Of a stretch of DNA of 64,000 nt, positions 35,070 through 44,940 are shown one piece after another. The position numbers and the translations under genes were made by a program. Under the pieces are notes generated by a model, which did no database searches, was not told the DNA's origin, and saw only the letters and a list, made by a program, of their open reading frames with translations. The DNA comes from Flavobacterium rhamnosiphilum (GTDB lineage Bacteria; Bacteroidota; Bacteroidia; Flavobacteriales; Flavobacteriaceae). Numbering within the stretch: position 1 is the first letter of the stretch; every line of letters starts with the position of its first letter. The stretch is taken from the NCBI RefSeq assembly GCF_004349195.1, contig NZ_SMLG01000005.1, positions 1 to 64,000 on the forward strand, in the 5' to 3' direction.

Positions 35070-35473
35070 AATTACTTAATTTAAGATTAAATAAACGACT
35101 TTAAAACTAATTAAATAAATAGCAGATTTTACCAAACAGGATACTATAAACGTATAAACCCACTAAAATAAAGAAATTACATATTCTGTATCGGGAAGTA
35201 AGTTCAATGGCAATTTCAATGGACCCGCGACAAAATACATACTTTTATAAAATGATAGCTTTGTGATTTAGCGGCAATTTATTGATAGCTAATTCAGGAA
35301 TGCGAATCGGTTCTGTTTCTCAAAAAGAATGCCATCAGCTCATTATCTCTTAATCTCATTGTTGAAATTAGAATAGCAGGTGCAATCTGTCGCGCATCCA
35401 TTTCAATGGCAATAGCAATTTGAACTAACAAGAAAGTATAATTTTAGAAAATATAGCAAACAATCCTTAAAGT
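35070..35473. other. Right end of the element and flank
   Basis: No gene. The attachment repeat is at 35184-35201. Beyond it, 35203-35425 holds an imperfect inverted repeat (AATGGACCCGCGACA at 35218-35232 with TGTCGCGCATCCATT at 35388-35402) and a 12-base direct repeat TTCAATGGCAAT at 35203 and 35402. Confidence 0.5.
35184..35201 (+). repeat. attR-type direct repeat
   Basis: TTCTGTATCGGGAAGTAA repeats the end of mnmE (23041-23058) with a single C/T difference. It marks the right limit of the element. Confidence 0.88.
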
Positions 35474-35977
35474 TTAATTTTCTTCGTCATCGTCAAAATC
35501 AAAAAAATCTTCCGGATTAAAAGGAATGTCATCATCTGGGTCTTTGTCATGGGCAGAAACTCCCGATGGATTGAATAATCCCCATTCATCTTTGATATAA
35601 TTCCACATGTCAAAACCCGCCACCCAGTCAATGAATAGCAAACGGAATTCATCAATTTCTTTGCGCAATAATATGATATAGTCTTTGTCTGTGATACCTT
35701 CCTCAAAACGCAAACTTCCGGCCTGAACATATAATTCCCGGGCAGCTTTTCTAATTATTGCAGCATTTTCCATTCGTAAATCGTATAAATCACCCGCTTC
35801 TGCTCCTGCAATTTTTGCTGGAATTATCATTGCATTTTCAAGCATAAAACGAACTGTAGTTTCTTGCAAAAATTCATTATCAGCAGGAACAATTTGTACT
35901 AATCCTTGAGTGAGTTTTATAATTTGTTCTGCCTTTTGCATAAGAGGCATTTTTCGGGTTTCATCTAATCTGGACAT
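35474..35977 (-). CDS. Conserved flavobacterial hypothetical protein
   Basis: A 167-residue cytosolic protein, helical throughout (LMQKAEQIIKLTQGLVQIV, then MIIPAKIAGAEAGDLYDLRMENAAIIRKAARELYVQ) with a very acidic C-terminal tail (DPDDDIPFNPEDFFDFDDDEE). The helical part recalls the four-helix-bundle proteins that are widespread in Bacteroidota. Function unknown. It is the first chromosomal gene after the integrated element. Confidence 0.75.
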   Translation of the reverse strand: MSRLDETRKMPLMQKAEQIIKLTQGLVQIVPADNEFLQETTVRFMLENAMIIPAKIAGAEAGDLYDLRMENAAIIRKAARELYVQAGSLRFEEGITDKDYIILLRKEIDEFRLLFIDWVAGFDMWNYIKDEWGLFNPSGVSAHDKDPDDDIPFNPEDFFDFDDDEEN

Positions 35978-36158
35978 ATTTTATATTTCTGATTTTTTTT
36001 AATCGACACTTTCAATATTTTTGTTCACTTTTTAGTCTTTTTTCCTATAAAAAAATTCGACTCAAAAGGACTAATTCAAATTTAAATCGCCAATTTCTTT
36101 TATAAAAACTGTGCCAAGATAGGATCTTTATCTCTTATATTTTGCTATTCCTAAGAGG

Positions 36159-37433
36159 TTAGCTATTTTTTTTATTGGTTAAAAAATGCATGATTAGCCA
36201 GGCCAATAAATAGGCAGAGCCACACATAATAAATATAATATTATACCCAGCTGTTATATTGCCCAAAAGCTTAAAATGATCTAAAATCATACCTATGGCT
36301 AAAGGAAATAGGATGCCTCCAACGGAACCTGCCATACCGCCGATACCTACAACGGAACTGATGTCCTTTTTGGGAAAATAATCGGAAACCGTAGTAAAAA
36401 TATTGGCGCTCCAAGCCTGATGGGCTGCCGCCGCCAAACTGATTAACCCCACTGCTACCCATATATTTTGGGTAAACTGTGCCAGCATGATAGGCAGCAC
36501 ACAAATGGCAATGATAAACATGGTCGTTTTACGGGCTCTTTGCACATTCCAGCCTTTTTTGATTAAATAGGAAGATAAAAAGCCACCTCCTATACTACCG
36601 ATGGTTGTGGCGGTATAAACAATAACTAAAGGTAAACTTGGTTTTTTTAAATCAAGATTAAAAGTTTCGGCAAAATAAGAAGGCAGCCAAAACAAAAAGA
36701 ACCACCAAACGGGATCCGTTAAGAGTTTACCAAAGATAAAGGCCCAGGTTTGTTTTATTTTAAATAATGTAATCCATTTAACGGGAGCTTCCGTTTCCAA
36801 GACTACTTCATTATCGCTGTGGATATAATCGAATTCTTCTTTGGATATTTTTTTATGTCTTGCAGGGGTTTCATAGTATTTCCACCAAAAAATTAACCAA
36901 ATAAAACCAATGGCGCCCGTAATGACAAAGGCTTCTTGCCAGCCGTAAGCGCCTAAAATTGCGGGAACCATGATGGGAGCAACAACGGCACCCACATTGG
37001 CACCCGAATTGAAAATCCCTGTCGCCAGCGCACGTTCTTTTTTAGGAAACCATTCTGCTACCGATTTTATGGCAGCCGGAAAGTTACCGGCTTCCGCCAA
37101 ACCTAAGCCTACTCTGGCCATGCCAAAGCCAAAGGTACTCTTGGCAAATGCATGGGCTACGGCGGCTATACTCCAAAAGAATACCGATACGGCATAGCCC
37201 AGTTTGGTGCCAATTTTGTCAATCCATCGGCCGAAACCCAAAAGACCAATGGCATAGGCTGCAGAAAAAGCCATCACAATATTACTATAATCCGTTTCTG
37301 TCCAATTGAATTCTTTTTCCAAGGTAGGTTTTAATAAACCAATCACTTGCCTGTCGATATAATTAATTGTGGTTCCGAAAAACAACAAGGCCAGTATACC
37401 ATATCGAATTCTTTTTTCTGAAGATATATTCAT
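36159..37433 (-). CDS. MFS hexuronate transporter (ExuT-like)
   Basis: A 424-residue inner-membrane major facilitator with 12 predicted helices, of the anion:cation symporter (ACS) group. Signs are TINYIDRQVIGLLKPTLEKEF near the N terminus, GFGRWIDKIGTKLGY in the helix 2-3 loop and RVGLGLAEAGNFPAAIKSVAEWFPKKERALATG near 106-138. The family imports galacturonate, glucuronate and related uronates with protons. It begins one base after the aldolase gene, so it is the last gene of the uronate catabolic operon. It probably takes up free uronate or unsaturated uronate products from the periplasm. Confidence 0.9.
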   Translation of the reverse strand: MNISSEKRIRYGILALLFFGTTINYIDRQVIGLLKPTLEKEFNWTETDYSNIVMAFSAAYAIGLLGFGRWIDKIGTKLGYAVSVFFWSIAAVAHAFAKSTFGFGMARVGLGLAEAGNFPAAIKSVAEWFPKKERALATGIFNSGANVGAVVAPIMVPAILGAYGWQEAFVITGAIGFIWLIFWWKYYETPARHKKISKEEFDYIHSDNEVVLETEAPVKWITLFKIKQTWAFIFGKLLTDPVWWFFLFWLPSYFAETFNLDLKKPSLPLVIVYTATTIGSIGGGFLSSYLIKKGWNVQRARKTTMFIIAICVLPIMLAQFTQNIWVAVGLISLAAAAHQAWSANIFTTVSDYFPKKDISSVVGIGGMAGSVGGILFPLAIGMILDHFKLLGNITAGYNIIFIMCGSAYLLAWLIMHFLTNKKNS

Positions 37434-37434
37434 T

Positions 37435-38100
37435 TTAGGATTGTTTACAAGATTGAATTAGAATAGTAGCCTTTGTTATATAATCGGAAAGGGCTTCAAA
37501 ATTGCCTTCTTCAATTAAGTTGGTTTGCAGAAGTTTGCTGCCCATACCTACGGCCGATACTCCGGCTCCAAACCAAGCCTTCAGGTTTTGTTCTTCAGGC
37601 TCTACCCCACCGGTAGGCATAAATAGGAGTTCGGGAAAAATATCTTTTATGGATTGAATATAAGAAGGACCCACTAAATTGCCTGGAAATATTTTTACCA
37701 ACGTAGCCCCAAAAGTTTGGGCTTGGTGAATCTCTGTAGGTGTTAAACAGCCCGGGATCCAAGCCAGGTTTTTTTCCAGAACGATTTTCGCCACATCTGG
37801 AGAGACAATGGGACTCACGATAAAGTCGGTTCCTAAATCCAAGAATTCTTTTGCGGTTTCAGCAGTTTTTATGGTGCCAATACCCAGCAATAAATCAGGC
37901 ATTTCTTTTTCGGCTACCGTCTTGAGTGCTTTAAAATTAACCAAAGCGTTTTTTCCGCGGTTCGTATATTCAAGTACGCGGACTCCTGATTGGTACAAAG
38001 CACGCAATATGTTAATGCTTACGTCTTTGTTTTCATGGTAGTACAAAGGCAACAAGCCCGACTGTATGATTTGCTGAATAACACGTTCTTTCTTATTCAT
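37435..38100 (-). CDS. eda: KDPG aldolase (2-dehydro-3-deoxyphosphogluconate aldolase)
   Basis: A 221-residue cytosolic class I aldolase that splits KDPG to pyruvate and glyceraldehyde-3-phosphate. LLPLYYHENKDVSINILRAL leads the barrel; the active-site GIGTIKTAETAKEFLDLGTDFIVSP and the Schiff-base Lys in TLVKIFPGN (near residue 134) are present, followed by the phosphate-binding FMPTGGVEPEEQN. Its start overlaps the end of the kinase gene by eight bases, so the two are translationally coupled. It ends the pathway that begins with the KduI isomerase upstream. Confidence 0.93.
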   Translation of the reverse strand: MNKKERVIQQIIQSGLLPLYYHENKDVSINILRALYQSGVRVLEYTNRGKNALVNFKALKTVAEKEMPDLLLGIGTIKTAETAKEFLDLGTDFIVSPIVSPDVAKIVLEKNLAWIPGCLTPTEIHQAQTFGATLVKIFPGNLVGPSYIQSIKDIFPELLFMPTGGVEPEEQNLKAWFGAGVSAVGMGSKLLQTNLIEEGNFEALSDYITKATILIQSCKQS

Positions 38101-39100
38101 GATGTATTAACTTTTCTATTTCTTCTGCTTCAGATGTGGTAGCATCTCCTTTTATAAATAATTTTTGATAAGCTGCTCTTGCCGCAAATTCAACCGTTCG
38201 TTGCCGTTCTTGTTTATGTAGTATTCCATAAATAAGTCCAGCCATAAAACAATCGCCGGTTCCCACTTTGTCTATGGGTTTTGCTGCAAATAAAGTTTTG
38301 CTTTTATACATGTTTCCTTGTTGGTATAAAACCGCAAAATATTTTACACTTTCTTGTTCATTAAAACGAAAAGTATTAGCAACAGTATTGCAATTGGGAT
38401 ATTTTGCCAAAATTTCTTCGGAGGTATTTTTAGCATGTTCTACTAAATCTGAATCGCTTCCCGACCCTATTAATTTTGGATTAATTGCGATGCCTAACAT
38501 TTTTTCAGCGGCCCAAATATTGCCCATAATCACATGGGCATAGGTAGCCAGTTTAGGCATTACATCAATGGGCTCAAGGCCATATTTCCACAGTTTTTCC
38601 CTGTAATTCAAATCCAAAGAAATGATGATTCCTTTTTTTGTGGCTATAACCAACGCTTCTTCGCAAAGTGCCGCAATATTTGCATTTAGCGCAGGCGATA
38701 TGGCGGTAAAATGAAACCAAGAGACGCCTTCGAAAACTTCTTCCCAATTGATACTTAATGTTTTTAATTCGGAAAACGAAGAATGTTTACGATCGTAAAT
38801 CACGCCTGCATTTTTAACATCGGCACCTTGATTGAGATAATAGGCGCCAATGCGTTCACCCGACTTAATAATAGTATTGGTATCAACACCCATTTGCTGA
38901 TAATAAGTAATAATGGTGTTCGACAAGAAATGATCAGGTATAGCAGTACAATAAGCTACAGGGATTTTCCATTTGGCTAATGCCAATGCGACATTGCTTT
39001 CCGCGCCGCCTATATAGGCTACCATATCCTGTTGTTGTGGGAAGTTTCCCCCCATGCTGTATCTTAAAAGGATTTCCCCAAAACAAAGTACTTTACCCAT
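38093..39100 (-). CDS. kdgK: 2-keto-3-deoxygluconate kinase (PfkB family)
   Basis: A 335-residue cytosolic sugar kinase with the PfkB fold. VLCFGEILLRYSMGG starts the protein, YIGGAESNVALALAKWK is the substrate-side signature and DKVGTGDCFMAGLIYGIL (near 282-299) holds the catalytic Asp and anion hole. Context between an aldolase and a KduD-type reductase indicates phosphorylation of 2-keto-3-deoxygluconate. Overlap with eda supports one operon. A sequence ATGAAACGTTAAA at about 39159-39171 upstream resembles the operator found at other promoters of the locus. Confidence 0.9.
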   Translation of the reverse strand: MGKVLCFGEILLRYSMGGNFPQQQDMVAYIGGAESNVALALAKWKIPVAYCTAIPDHFLSNTIITYYQQMGVDTNTIIKSGERIGAYYLNQGADVKNAGVIYDRKHSSFSELKTLSINWEEVFEGVSWFHFTAISPALNANIAALCEEALVIATKKGIIISLDLNYREKLWKYGLEPIDVMPKLATYAHVIMGNIWAAEKMLGIAINPKLIGSGSDSDLVEHAKNTSEEILAKYPNCNTVANTFRFNEQESVKYFAVLYQQGNMYKSKTLFAAKPIDKVGTGDCFMAGLIYGILHKQERQRTVEFAARAAYQKLFIKGDATTSEAEEIEKLIHHE

Positions 39101-39198
39101 AATTAAAACAAAATGTTTTTTTAGTAATATTGTGTCTAATCCTCAAAAAATGAAAAGGACTATGAAACGTTAAAAATTGCTTTTAATATTTGAGTCGG

Positions 39199-39969
39199 TT
39201 ACCTTCCCATCCATCCACCATCTACGGTCAATAAAGTACCGTGCACATAATCGGCAGCTTTTGAGGACAGAAAAACGATAGGGCCTTTGAAATCTTCCGG
39301 TTCTCCCCAACGGTTGGCAGGAATTCGCTCTAAAATGGAACGGCTTCGGTTTTCATCGGCACGTAAGGCTGTAGTGTTGTCAGTAGAAATATAGCCCGGT
39401 ACAATTGCGTTTACATTTACGCCATTGGCTGCCCATTCATTGGCGAAAGCTTTTGTCAATTGGGCAACAGCGCCTTTGCTGGCGGCATAACCAGGAACGG
39501 TAATTCCTCCTTGAAAGGAAAGCAATGAAGCGGTAAATATGATTTTTCCCTGTTCTCTTTTCAGCATTTCCTTGCCAATTTCCCGTGTTAGAATAAAAGG
39601 GGCGGTTTGGTTTACGGCTATAACTTCATCCCAATATTCATCAGGATGCTCGGCAATAGGTTTGCGTAAAATAGTTCCTGCGTTGTTTACCAGAATATCT
39701 ATTTGAGGATGGTCCGCCTTTACTTTTTTAATGAAGGAATGTAATGCTTCCCGATTGGAAAAATCACATTGGTAAGCGTAAAATTTTCTTCCGGCAGCCA
39801 ATACGTCTTGTTCTACCTCGCTGCCGCTAGATTCTAAACTGGCCGAAACGCCAATAATATCTGCGCCGGCTTCCGCCAGCGCCAGCGCCATTGCTTTTCC
39901 GATTCCTCTTTTACAACCAGTTACCAAGGCTAATTTGCCGTCTAATTGAAACATTTCTAGGGTTTTCAT
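39199..39969 (-). CDS. kduD: SDR oxidoreductase, 2-deoxy-D-gluconate 3-dehydrogenase type
   Basis: A 256-residue cytosolic NAD(P)H-dependent short-chain reductase. It has the cofactor motif ALVTGCKRGIGKAMAL (TGxxxGIG), the NNAGTILRKP segment, catalytic YAASK (near residue 157) and the VNAIVPGYISTDNT loop. By homology to KduD it reduces 3-deoxy-D-glycero-2,5-hexodiulosonate to 2-keto-3-deoxygluconate. It follows the DUF4861 gene by 21 bases and precedes kdgK by 98. Confidence 0.9.
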   Translation of the reverse strand: MKTLEMFQLDGKLALVTGCKRGIGKAMALALAEAGADIIGVSASLESSGSEVEQDVLAAGRKFYAYQCDFSNREALHSFIKKVKADHPQIDILVNNAGTILRKPIAEHPDEYWDEVIAVNQTAPFILTREIGKEMLKREQGKIIFTASLLSFQGGITVPGYAASKGAVAQLTKAFANEWAANGVNVNAIVPGYISTDNTTALRADENRSRSILERIPANRWGEPEDFKGPIVFLSSKAADYVHGTLLTVDGGWMGR

Positions 39970-39990
39970 TTTGTCTTTAATTAATTGTGG

Positions 39991-41121
39991 TTATTTTACG
40001 GTTATGACCAAAGGCTCCTTTATTTGCTGATAAAAATTATCTAAATACTTGAACCATTGTTTGGCATTGGTTATTTTTCCGGCCTTATTCCAAGCGGCTC
40101 CGGTGAAGTAAACGATAGGTTCATTATTTTTAACTGCGGTTTTGGCTAATATTTGTGCATTGCCCACAAGCATATTGCTTACCGGAGTGGTTAATATGGA
40201 GCCAACGCCTGTGGTGCCATCTTCACCGTGAGTAGGTTCCCAATAACCAATTATGCCTTGTTGTTCGTTTAACGAAATGATTCCGCTTTCGGGTCTTTTG
40301 ATTATTCCTACAACAACGGGTAGTGGTTTGTTGTCTTCAAAGGAATAGACATTTTCTATACGATTGAGCTGTGATCCTGCGTCTAAAGAAATGTTTTTTG
40401 TGGCTCTAACTTTTATTCCGCCTGCATCCCAAGTGTCATAAGTCAATTGGAAAGAGGAGCGTAAAGGCCCGTTATCCAATACTTTCCATTGATGATAATT
40501 TGCCGAATATCGAATAGTATCGTTTACATATGGTGCCATATTGCCTGCGCCCAATGAAAAACCAACATGATAATAATCCATCCCATTGCCGTTATCTATG
40601 TGGTAATTTCCTAGTTTATAACGTTCGTTAATGATCAATTTGTCCGTCCGCTTAACCCAAACGTCTAAGCCGTAAGCATCTTCTTTTGTTTTTTCTATAG
40701 CTTTACCATAGGTGCGAAAGGCTATTTTATCATTTTCCCAAGCGAAATCATCCTTACGTTCCGGCACAAAACGGGCATAGGTTTTGGCAACAAAAATTTC
40801 TGGTTTTCCTTTTTGTATCAAAAGGGAAAGTGTCGATTTTGCTTTAACACTAACTTGCACCAGTAAATTTTGAACTGAAGAAAGCCCGCGATGTTCCAGC
40901 TGGAAAGGGACTTGCTTTTTGGTCACCGCATTAATCACCACAAAGTTAGTGGTGTCTATTTGCGGATAATGGGATAAAACAGTTTCCCATTTTAAAGCTA
41001 CAACAGCTTCTTTTCGTTCCAAAGTCGAACTGTTTTGAATGCTGATGGTAGCTTTTGTTTGGGCCAAAAGACCCATAGGTAAGATAAGGGCAAGCCAAAA
41101 AAAGGATTTGATGATTTTCAT
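39991..41121 (-). CDS. DUF4861 family exported protein
   Basis: A 376-residue protein with a signal peptide (MKIIKSFFWLALILPMGLLA, cut before Q). The rest is beta-rich: EAVVALKWETVLSHYPQIDTTNFVV, KNISLDAGSQLNRIENVYSFED, VVGIIKRPESGIISL. I recognise DUF4861, which commonly accompanies KduI/KduD and unsaturated-uronate genes; its activity is not established. Six bases separate it from kduI. It may be a periplasmic lyase, hydrolase or isomerase acting on unsaturated uronates. Confidence 0.85.
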   Translation of the reverse strand: MKIIKSFFWLALILPMGLLAQTKATISIQNSSTLERKEAVVALKWETVLSHYPQIDTTNFVVINAVTKKQVPFQLEHRGLSSVQNLLVQVSVKAKSTLSLLIQKGKPEIFVAKTYARFVPERKDDFAWENDKIAFRTYGKAIEKTKEDAYGLDVWVKRTDKLIINERYKLGNYHIDNGNGMDYYHVGFSLGAGNMAPYVNDTIRYSANYHQWKVLDNGPLRSSFQLTYDTWDAGGIKVRATKNISLDAGSQLNRIENVYSFEDNKPLPVVVGIIKRPESGIISLNEQQGIIGYWEPTHGEDGTTGVGSILTTPVSNMLVGNAQILAKTAVKNNEPIVYFTGAAWNKAGKITNAKQWFKYLDNFYQQIKEPLVITVK

Positions 41122-41127
41122 AGTGAG

Positions 41128-41970
41128 TTATCTTAAATCATTAATAGCACAATGATCCATGTCGCCATAGTCTAAGTTCTCGCCGGCCATGCCCCAAATA
41201 AAAGTATAATTAGAGGTTCCCGCTCCTGAATGGATGGACCAATTGGGTGAGATTACAGCCTGTTCGTTCTGCATCCAGATGTGTCTCGTTTCTTGTGGTT
41301 GACCCATAAAATGGCAAACACTTTGATTTTCGGGTATTTCAAAATAGAAATACGCTTCCATGCGTCTGTCGTGGGTGTGGGCTGGCATGGTGTTCCAAAC
41401 ACTTCCAGTTTTTAGTTCGGTCATTCCCATTTGAACCTGACAGGTTTGCACCACACTATTCACGATTAATTTATTGATGATGCGATGGTTAGCCGTTACT
41501 GCTGATCCTAATTCTACAATCTCTGCATCAGATTTTGTTATTTTTTTGGATGGATAAACATGATGAGCCGGAGCCGAATTCAAATAAAATTTTGCCGGAT
41601 TATTAGCGTCAACCGATTCGAAAAACACCTCTTTTGTGCCTTTTCCAAGGTACAAAGCTTCTTTAAAGTCAATTTCAAATTGCTCGCCATCTGCGGTAAC
41701 AATCCCTTTTCCGCCTACGTTAATCATACCGATTTCTCTTCTTTCCAGAAAATATTCAGCTTTTAAATCATTAGGATTGGGTAGCGCCAATTTTTGGTTT
41801 ATTGGCATGGCACCTCCTATAATAAATCTGTCGAAATGAGATAAAGTCAGTCTAACCTCATCGGCACTAAAAACGGTTTTAATTAAAAAATTTTCGCGTA
41901 AAGCTTCAGTATCCATTTGTTTTGCTTCTTTTGGACTTACCGCAAAACGACTTTCAAAATTGGAATTCAT
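41128..41970 (-). CDS. kduI: 5-dehydro-4-deoxy-D-glucuronate isomerase
   Basis: A 280-residue cupin-fold, zinc-dependent enzyme converting 5-keto-4-deoxyuronate to 2,5-diketo-3-deoxygluconate. The metal site HTHDRRMEAYFYFE (near residue 198-211) gives His-x-His and Glu ligands. It starts with the family segment FAVSPKEAKQMDTEALRENFLI, has SAPAHHVYPSKKI near 134 and ends MGDMDHCAINDLR-like, matching KduI. First gene of the catabolic operon that continues through DUF4861, kduD, kdgK, eda and the transporter. Confidence 0.95.
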   Translation of the reverse strand: MNSNFESRFAVSPKEAKQMDTEALRENFLIKTVFSADEVRLTLSHFDRFIIGGAMPINQKLALPNPNDLKAEYFLERREIGMINVGGKGIVTADGEQFEIDFKEALYLGKGTKEVFFESVDANNPAKFYLNSAPAHHVYPSKKITKSDAEIVELGSAVTANHRIINKLIVNSVVQTCQVQMGMTELKTGSVWNTMPAHTHDRRMEAYFYFEIPENQSVCHFMGQPQETRHIWMQNEQAVISPNWSIHSGAGTSNYTFIWGMAGENLDYGDMDHCAINDLR

Positions 41971-42098
41971 AAGTGTTGTTTTTATTTTTTTGTATTCTTA
42001 GGGTTTGATTTTAGCCCATTATTTAGCTGAAAAATCTCCAATACTGCTTTTTTGGCATGAGATTTTTCTACTAAATTCTTCAAAAATGAAGAAGTATT

Positions 42099-43139
42099 TT
42101 AGGTTGACATCCTTCTTATCAACTGCACAGGTATTGTTGTAACTTCAGTTTGTACAGTAGTCTCGACTTCATTTGTTTTCTCGGTTAATTTTTTCATCAA
42201 TTCATCGACTATTTTATTACCGACCAATGTTGGAAATTGTTCTACCGTAGTAATCGATGGCCTGATGATTTCGGTTCTGGAATCATTGGAATAACCAACA
42301 ATTTTCAAATTTTCGGGCACGGCGATATTGTGTTCGCGGGCAAACTCCAATACCGCAATGGCGCTAGTGTCATTGGATGTGAAAACGGCATCAGGTTTTA
42401 TTTCGTCTTCAAATATTTTTTCCATCGCCTTGCGGGCATTTTCGTGTGTTAGTTCTTGATAGAAAATTAGGTCTTCATTAATCGGAATGTTGTATTGTGC
42501 CAGTGCTTTTTTATAACCTGTAGAGCGGTCGATATAAAGATTGGAAGTCAGCGGTCCTGAAATATGGACTATTTTTTTGCATCCCAATTCCAATAAATGT
42601 TGGGTAGCCAAATATCCTCCTCTGAAATCATCGCCTTTAACAATCGTTGCTTTATAAGGTTTAGTAGGTACCCTATCGTAAAAAACCAAAGGAATATTGT
42701 TGTTGACAAACACATCAAAATGGCTAAAATCCTCGGTTTGGAGCGTACAGGCAACAATCAAAGCATCAACCCGAGAGGAAAACATAATGTTGGCCAGTTC
42801 TTTCTCTAACTGTAATGAATCGTTTGACTGGCAAATGATCAAATTATAACCCAGTTTATGCAATTGGTTTTGTATAGTCGTAATTACTTCAGCATGAAAA
42901 AACATCGATATGCGAGGAACCATTAGACCTATAGTATGGGTTTTGTTACTGCGCAGACTTGAAGCCATTAAATTGCGACGGTACCCCAATTTTTCAGCCA
43001 TATCCAACACTCGTTTTTTAGTCTCCGCTTTTACATAGGTCCCATTATTTAATGCTCTAGAGATTGTTGCAGGAGAGAGTTTTAAAGCCTCTGCAATATC
43101 GAGTATGGTATTATCTTGATGTTTTTTTTCTTTTGGCAT
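42099..43139 (-). CDS. LacI family transcriptional regulator
   Basis: A 346-residue repressor. The N-terminal helix-turn-helix and hinge (TILDIAEALKLSPATISRAL, then YRRNLMASSLRSNKTHTIGLMVP) occupy residues ~9-75, followed by a periplasmic-binding-protein-like sensor domain with a C-terminal dimerisation region. It lies between the uronate catabolic operon and the glycosidase genes, so its ligand is probably an intermediate of uronate breakdown. The 18 bp AACGTT-centred operator seen three times in the locus is the likely target, since LacI sites are palindromes with a central CG. Confidence 0.9.
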   Translation of the reverse strand: MPKEKKHQDNTILDIAEALKLSPATISRALNNGTYVKAETKKRVLDMAEKLGYRRNLMASSLRSNKTHTIGLMVPRISMFFHAEVITTIQNQLHKLGYNLIICQSNDSLQLEKELANIMFSSRVDALIVACTLQTEDFSHFDVFVNNNIPLVFYDRVPTKPYKATIVKGDDFRGGYLATQHLLELGCKKIVHISGPLTSNLYIDRSTGYKKALAQYNIPINEDLIFYQELTHENARKAMEKIFEDEIKPDAVFTSNDTSAIAVLEFAREHNIAVPENLKIVGYSNDSRTEIIRPSITTVEQFPTLVGNKIVDELMKKLTEKTNEVETTVQTEVTTIPVQLIRRMST

Positions 43140-43345
43140 AATATATAGTATGATAACTAATTAATTTTAAAGGTATTGGTGTGTTTTTTAATGTTATTTA
43201 TTTTTTTCTGCTTTATATTCATTTTCAAATGCTACTAAAATAAATTTTATTTTCAAAATAAGAGTTTTTATTTTATGTTAAACGCTTTTTATTACTAAAT
43301 TTTGAAAAATAAGTGAGTAAAAAAATACTTTTTTCATAGTTCTAT

Positions 43346-44857
43346 TTACGTTTTGGCTTGTTGATAGGCTTCTTTTATTTCTTCTGTTCCTCCTACTTCG
43401 AGTACGATAACAAAAGGTTTATTTGATTTATATTCCGTAGGAATTGCAATGCTATAAAGGCTGGAATTCTGTTTGTTTCTTCCTCTGTTAATAATGTCTG
43501 CTGTTTTTTTATTTTCTAATAAATAGGCTTTAATAGGTTTTAATCCTCCTTTTGGGATTTCGATGTTTACTCTTTCATTAATTGGTCTGTTTATGACAGT
43601 GAGATAAATTTTGTTGTCTTTCTTGGTATAATAACCCCATCCTTGTTTCTTTAAATTAACGTAGGTGCAACCATATATAGCTTCATTGTTTATCTTCATC
43701 CAATCCCCTATTTCCTTTGCCAATTTGGTTTCTTCGGGTCTGATAGCTCCTTTGCCATCAGGACCAAAATTAAGAACGAAATTACCATTCATGGAAACCG
43801 ATTTTACAAGCATTTCTATTAAATCATCGGAAGTTTTTACATATCCTCTCCAATCTGAATGATAGCCCCATTGATTTTCGGGGACTGTCATCACGCAATC
43901 CCAGTCATTTCCGTGTACATCCTCAATTGAATTTGGTAAATCACGTTCCCATCCTTGTTCATAATCGCCCATCAAAACACCATTACTATCAAAACCACGT
44001 TTTCCGTTTTCATCAGCTCTAAATCGACTTCCTATTATTAGTCCGGGACGCATTGCTCTTAATTCTTTTTCCAATTGGTCCACCCAAGCAAATTCTTTCA
44101 TCCATGCGCCATCCCAAGTGCCATCGAACCAAAGTCCTTTTGCTGTTGGGTAATCCGTTAATAGTTCGATCAACTGATTGCGGGTAAATTCTTTGAATGT
44201 CGCATACCTAGTCTTCTCTTCATCCGTTTTAAAAGGTTTATAATTAGACCAATTCAGCCTGTCTTCAGGAGTTATCCCAGTACCTGCCTGATAACCCGGA
44301 TGATTCCAATCAATAATAGAAAAATATAGGTAAACATCAATCCCTTCCTTATCATAAGCAGTCACTATTTCTTTAAGTATGTCTTTCTTATAAGGGGTGT
44401 TTTTAATGTTGTAATCCGTGTATTTACTTGGCCAAATACAAAATCCATCATGGTGCTTGGTGGTTATAATTACATATTTAGCGCCCATGTTTTTAGCCTG
44501 TTTTGCCCATGCTGCAGCGCTAAAATTGACAGGGTTGAATTGTTTGTACAACTTATCATATTCGGCATTCGGCATACCTTCCCAAGAACGAATCCATTCC
44601 GCAGCTCCTCCATAATATTTTCCATCCCAATGCCCTCCCGGAATGGCATATACTCCCCAGTGGATAAACTGTCCCAGTCCATACCCTCGCCAACGAGCCA
44701 TATCAGCATCCGTTCTTTTTCCTTCTCGGTGTGAACCGTACTGCAATGAAATTTTTGTTTTTTCTTGGCTAAATGATTTTGCAGGCAAGCAAATTGTTGC
44801 AATGAAAACGATAAGAAGTAAATATTTTGCTGCTCTATTTTTTGTTTTTGTACTCAT
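43346..44857 (-). CDS. GH29 alpha-L-fucosidase
   Basis: A 503-residue exported glycosidase. Signal peptide: LLLIVFIATICLPAKSFSQ. GH29 features follow: RWRGYGLGQFIHWGVYAIPGG, the MGAKYVIITTKHHDGFCIWPSKYTDYN segment (substrate His-His) and the nucleophile Asp in KGLWFDGTWDG near residue 245. It removes terminal alpha-L-fucose. The acid/base residue varies in this family and is not assigned. In a locus with a uronate lyase it indicates fucosyl side chains in the target glycan. Confidence 0.88.
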   Translation of the reverse strand: MSTKTKNRAAKYLLLIVFIATICLPAKSFSQEKTKISLQYGSHREGKRTDADMARWRGYGLGQFIHWGVYAIPGGHWDGKYYGGAAEWIRSWEGMPNAEYDKLYKQFNPVNFSAAAWAKQAKNMGAKYVIITTKHHDGFCIWPSKYTDYNIKNTPYKKDILKEIVTAYDKEGIDVYLYFSIIDWNHPGYQAGTGITPEDRLNWSNYKPFKTDEEKTRYATFKEFTRNQLIELLTDYPTAKGLWFDGTWDGAWMKEFAWVDQLEKELRAMRPGLIIGSRFRADENGKRGFDSNGVLMGDYEQGWERDLPNSIEDVHGNDWDCVMTVPENQWGYHSDWRGYVKTSDDLIEMLVKSVSMNGNFVLNFGPDGKGAIRPEETKLAKEIGDWMKINNEAIYGCTYVNLKKQGWGYYTKKDNKIYLTVINRPINERVNIEIPKGGLKPIKAYLLENKKTADIINRGRNKQNSSLYSIAIPTEYKSNKPFVIVLEVGGTEEIKEAYQQAKT

Positions 44858-44940
44858 CTTATTCCTAGTTTAACAGACTGGTGTTTGTTGTTATTTATTT
44901 AGTAGTTTGATCTTTTTTGTAGCTGAATATTTGGATGCGA

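Noticed and set aside
44418..44873. Overlapping open frames on both strands inside the GH29 gene
   Set aside because: The GH29 frame has a signal peptide and all family motifs; the others are shadows.
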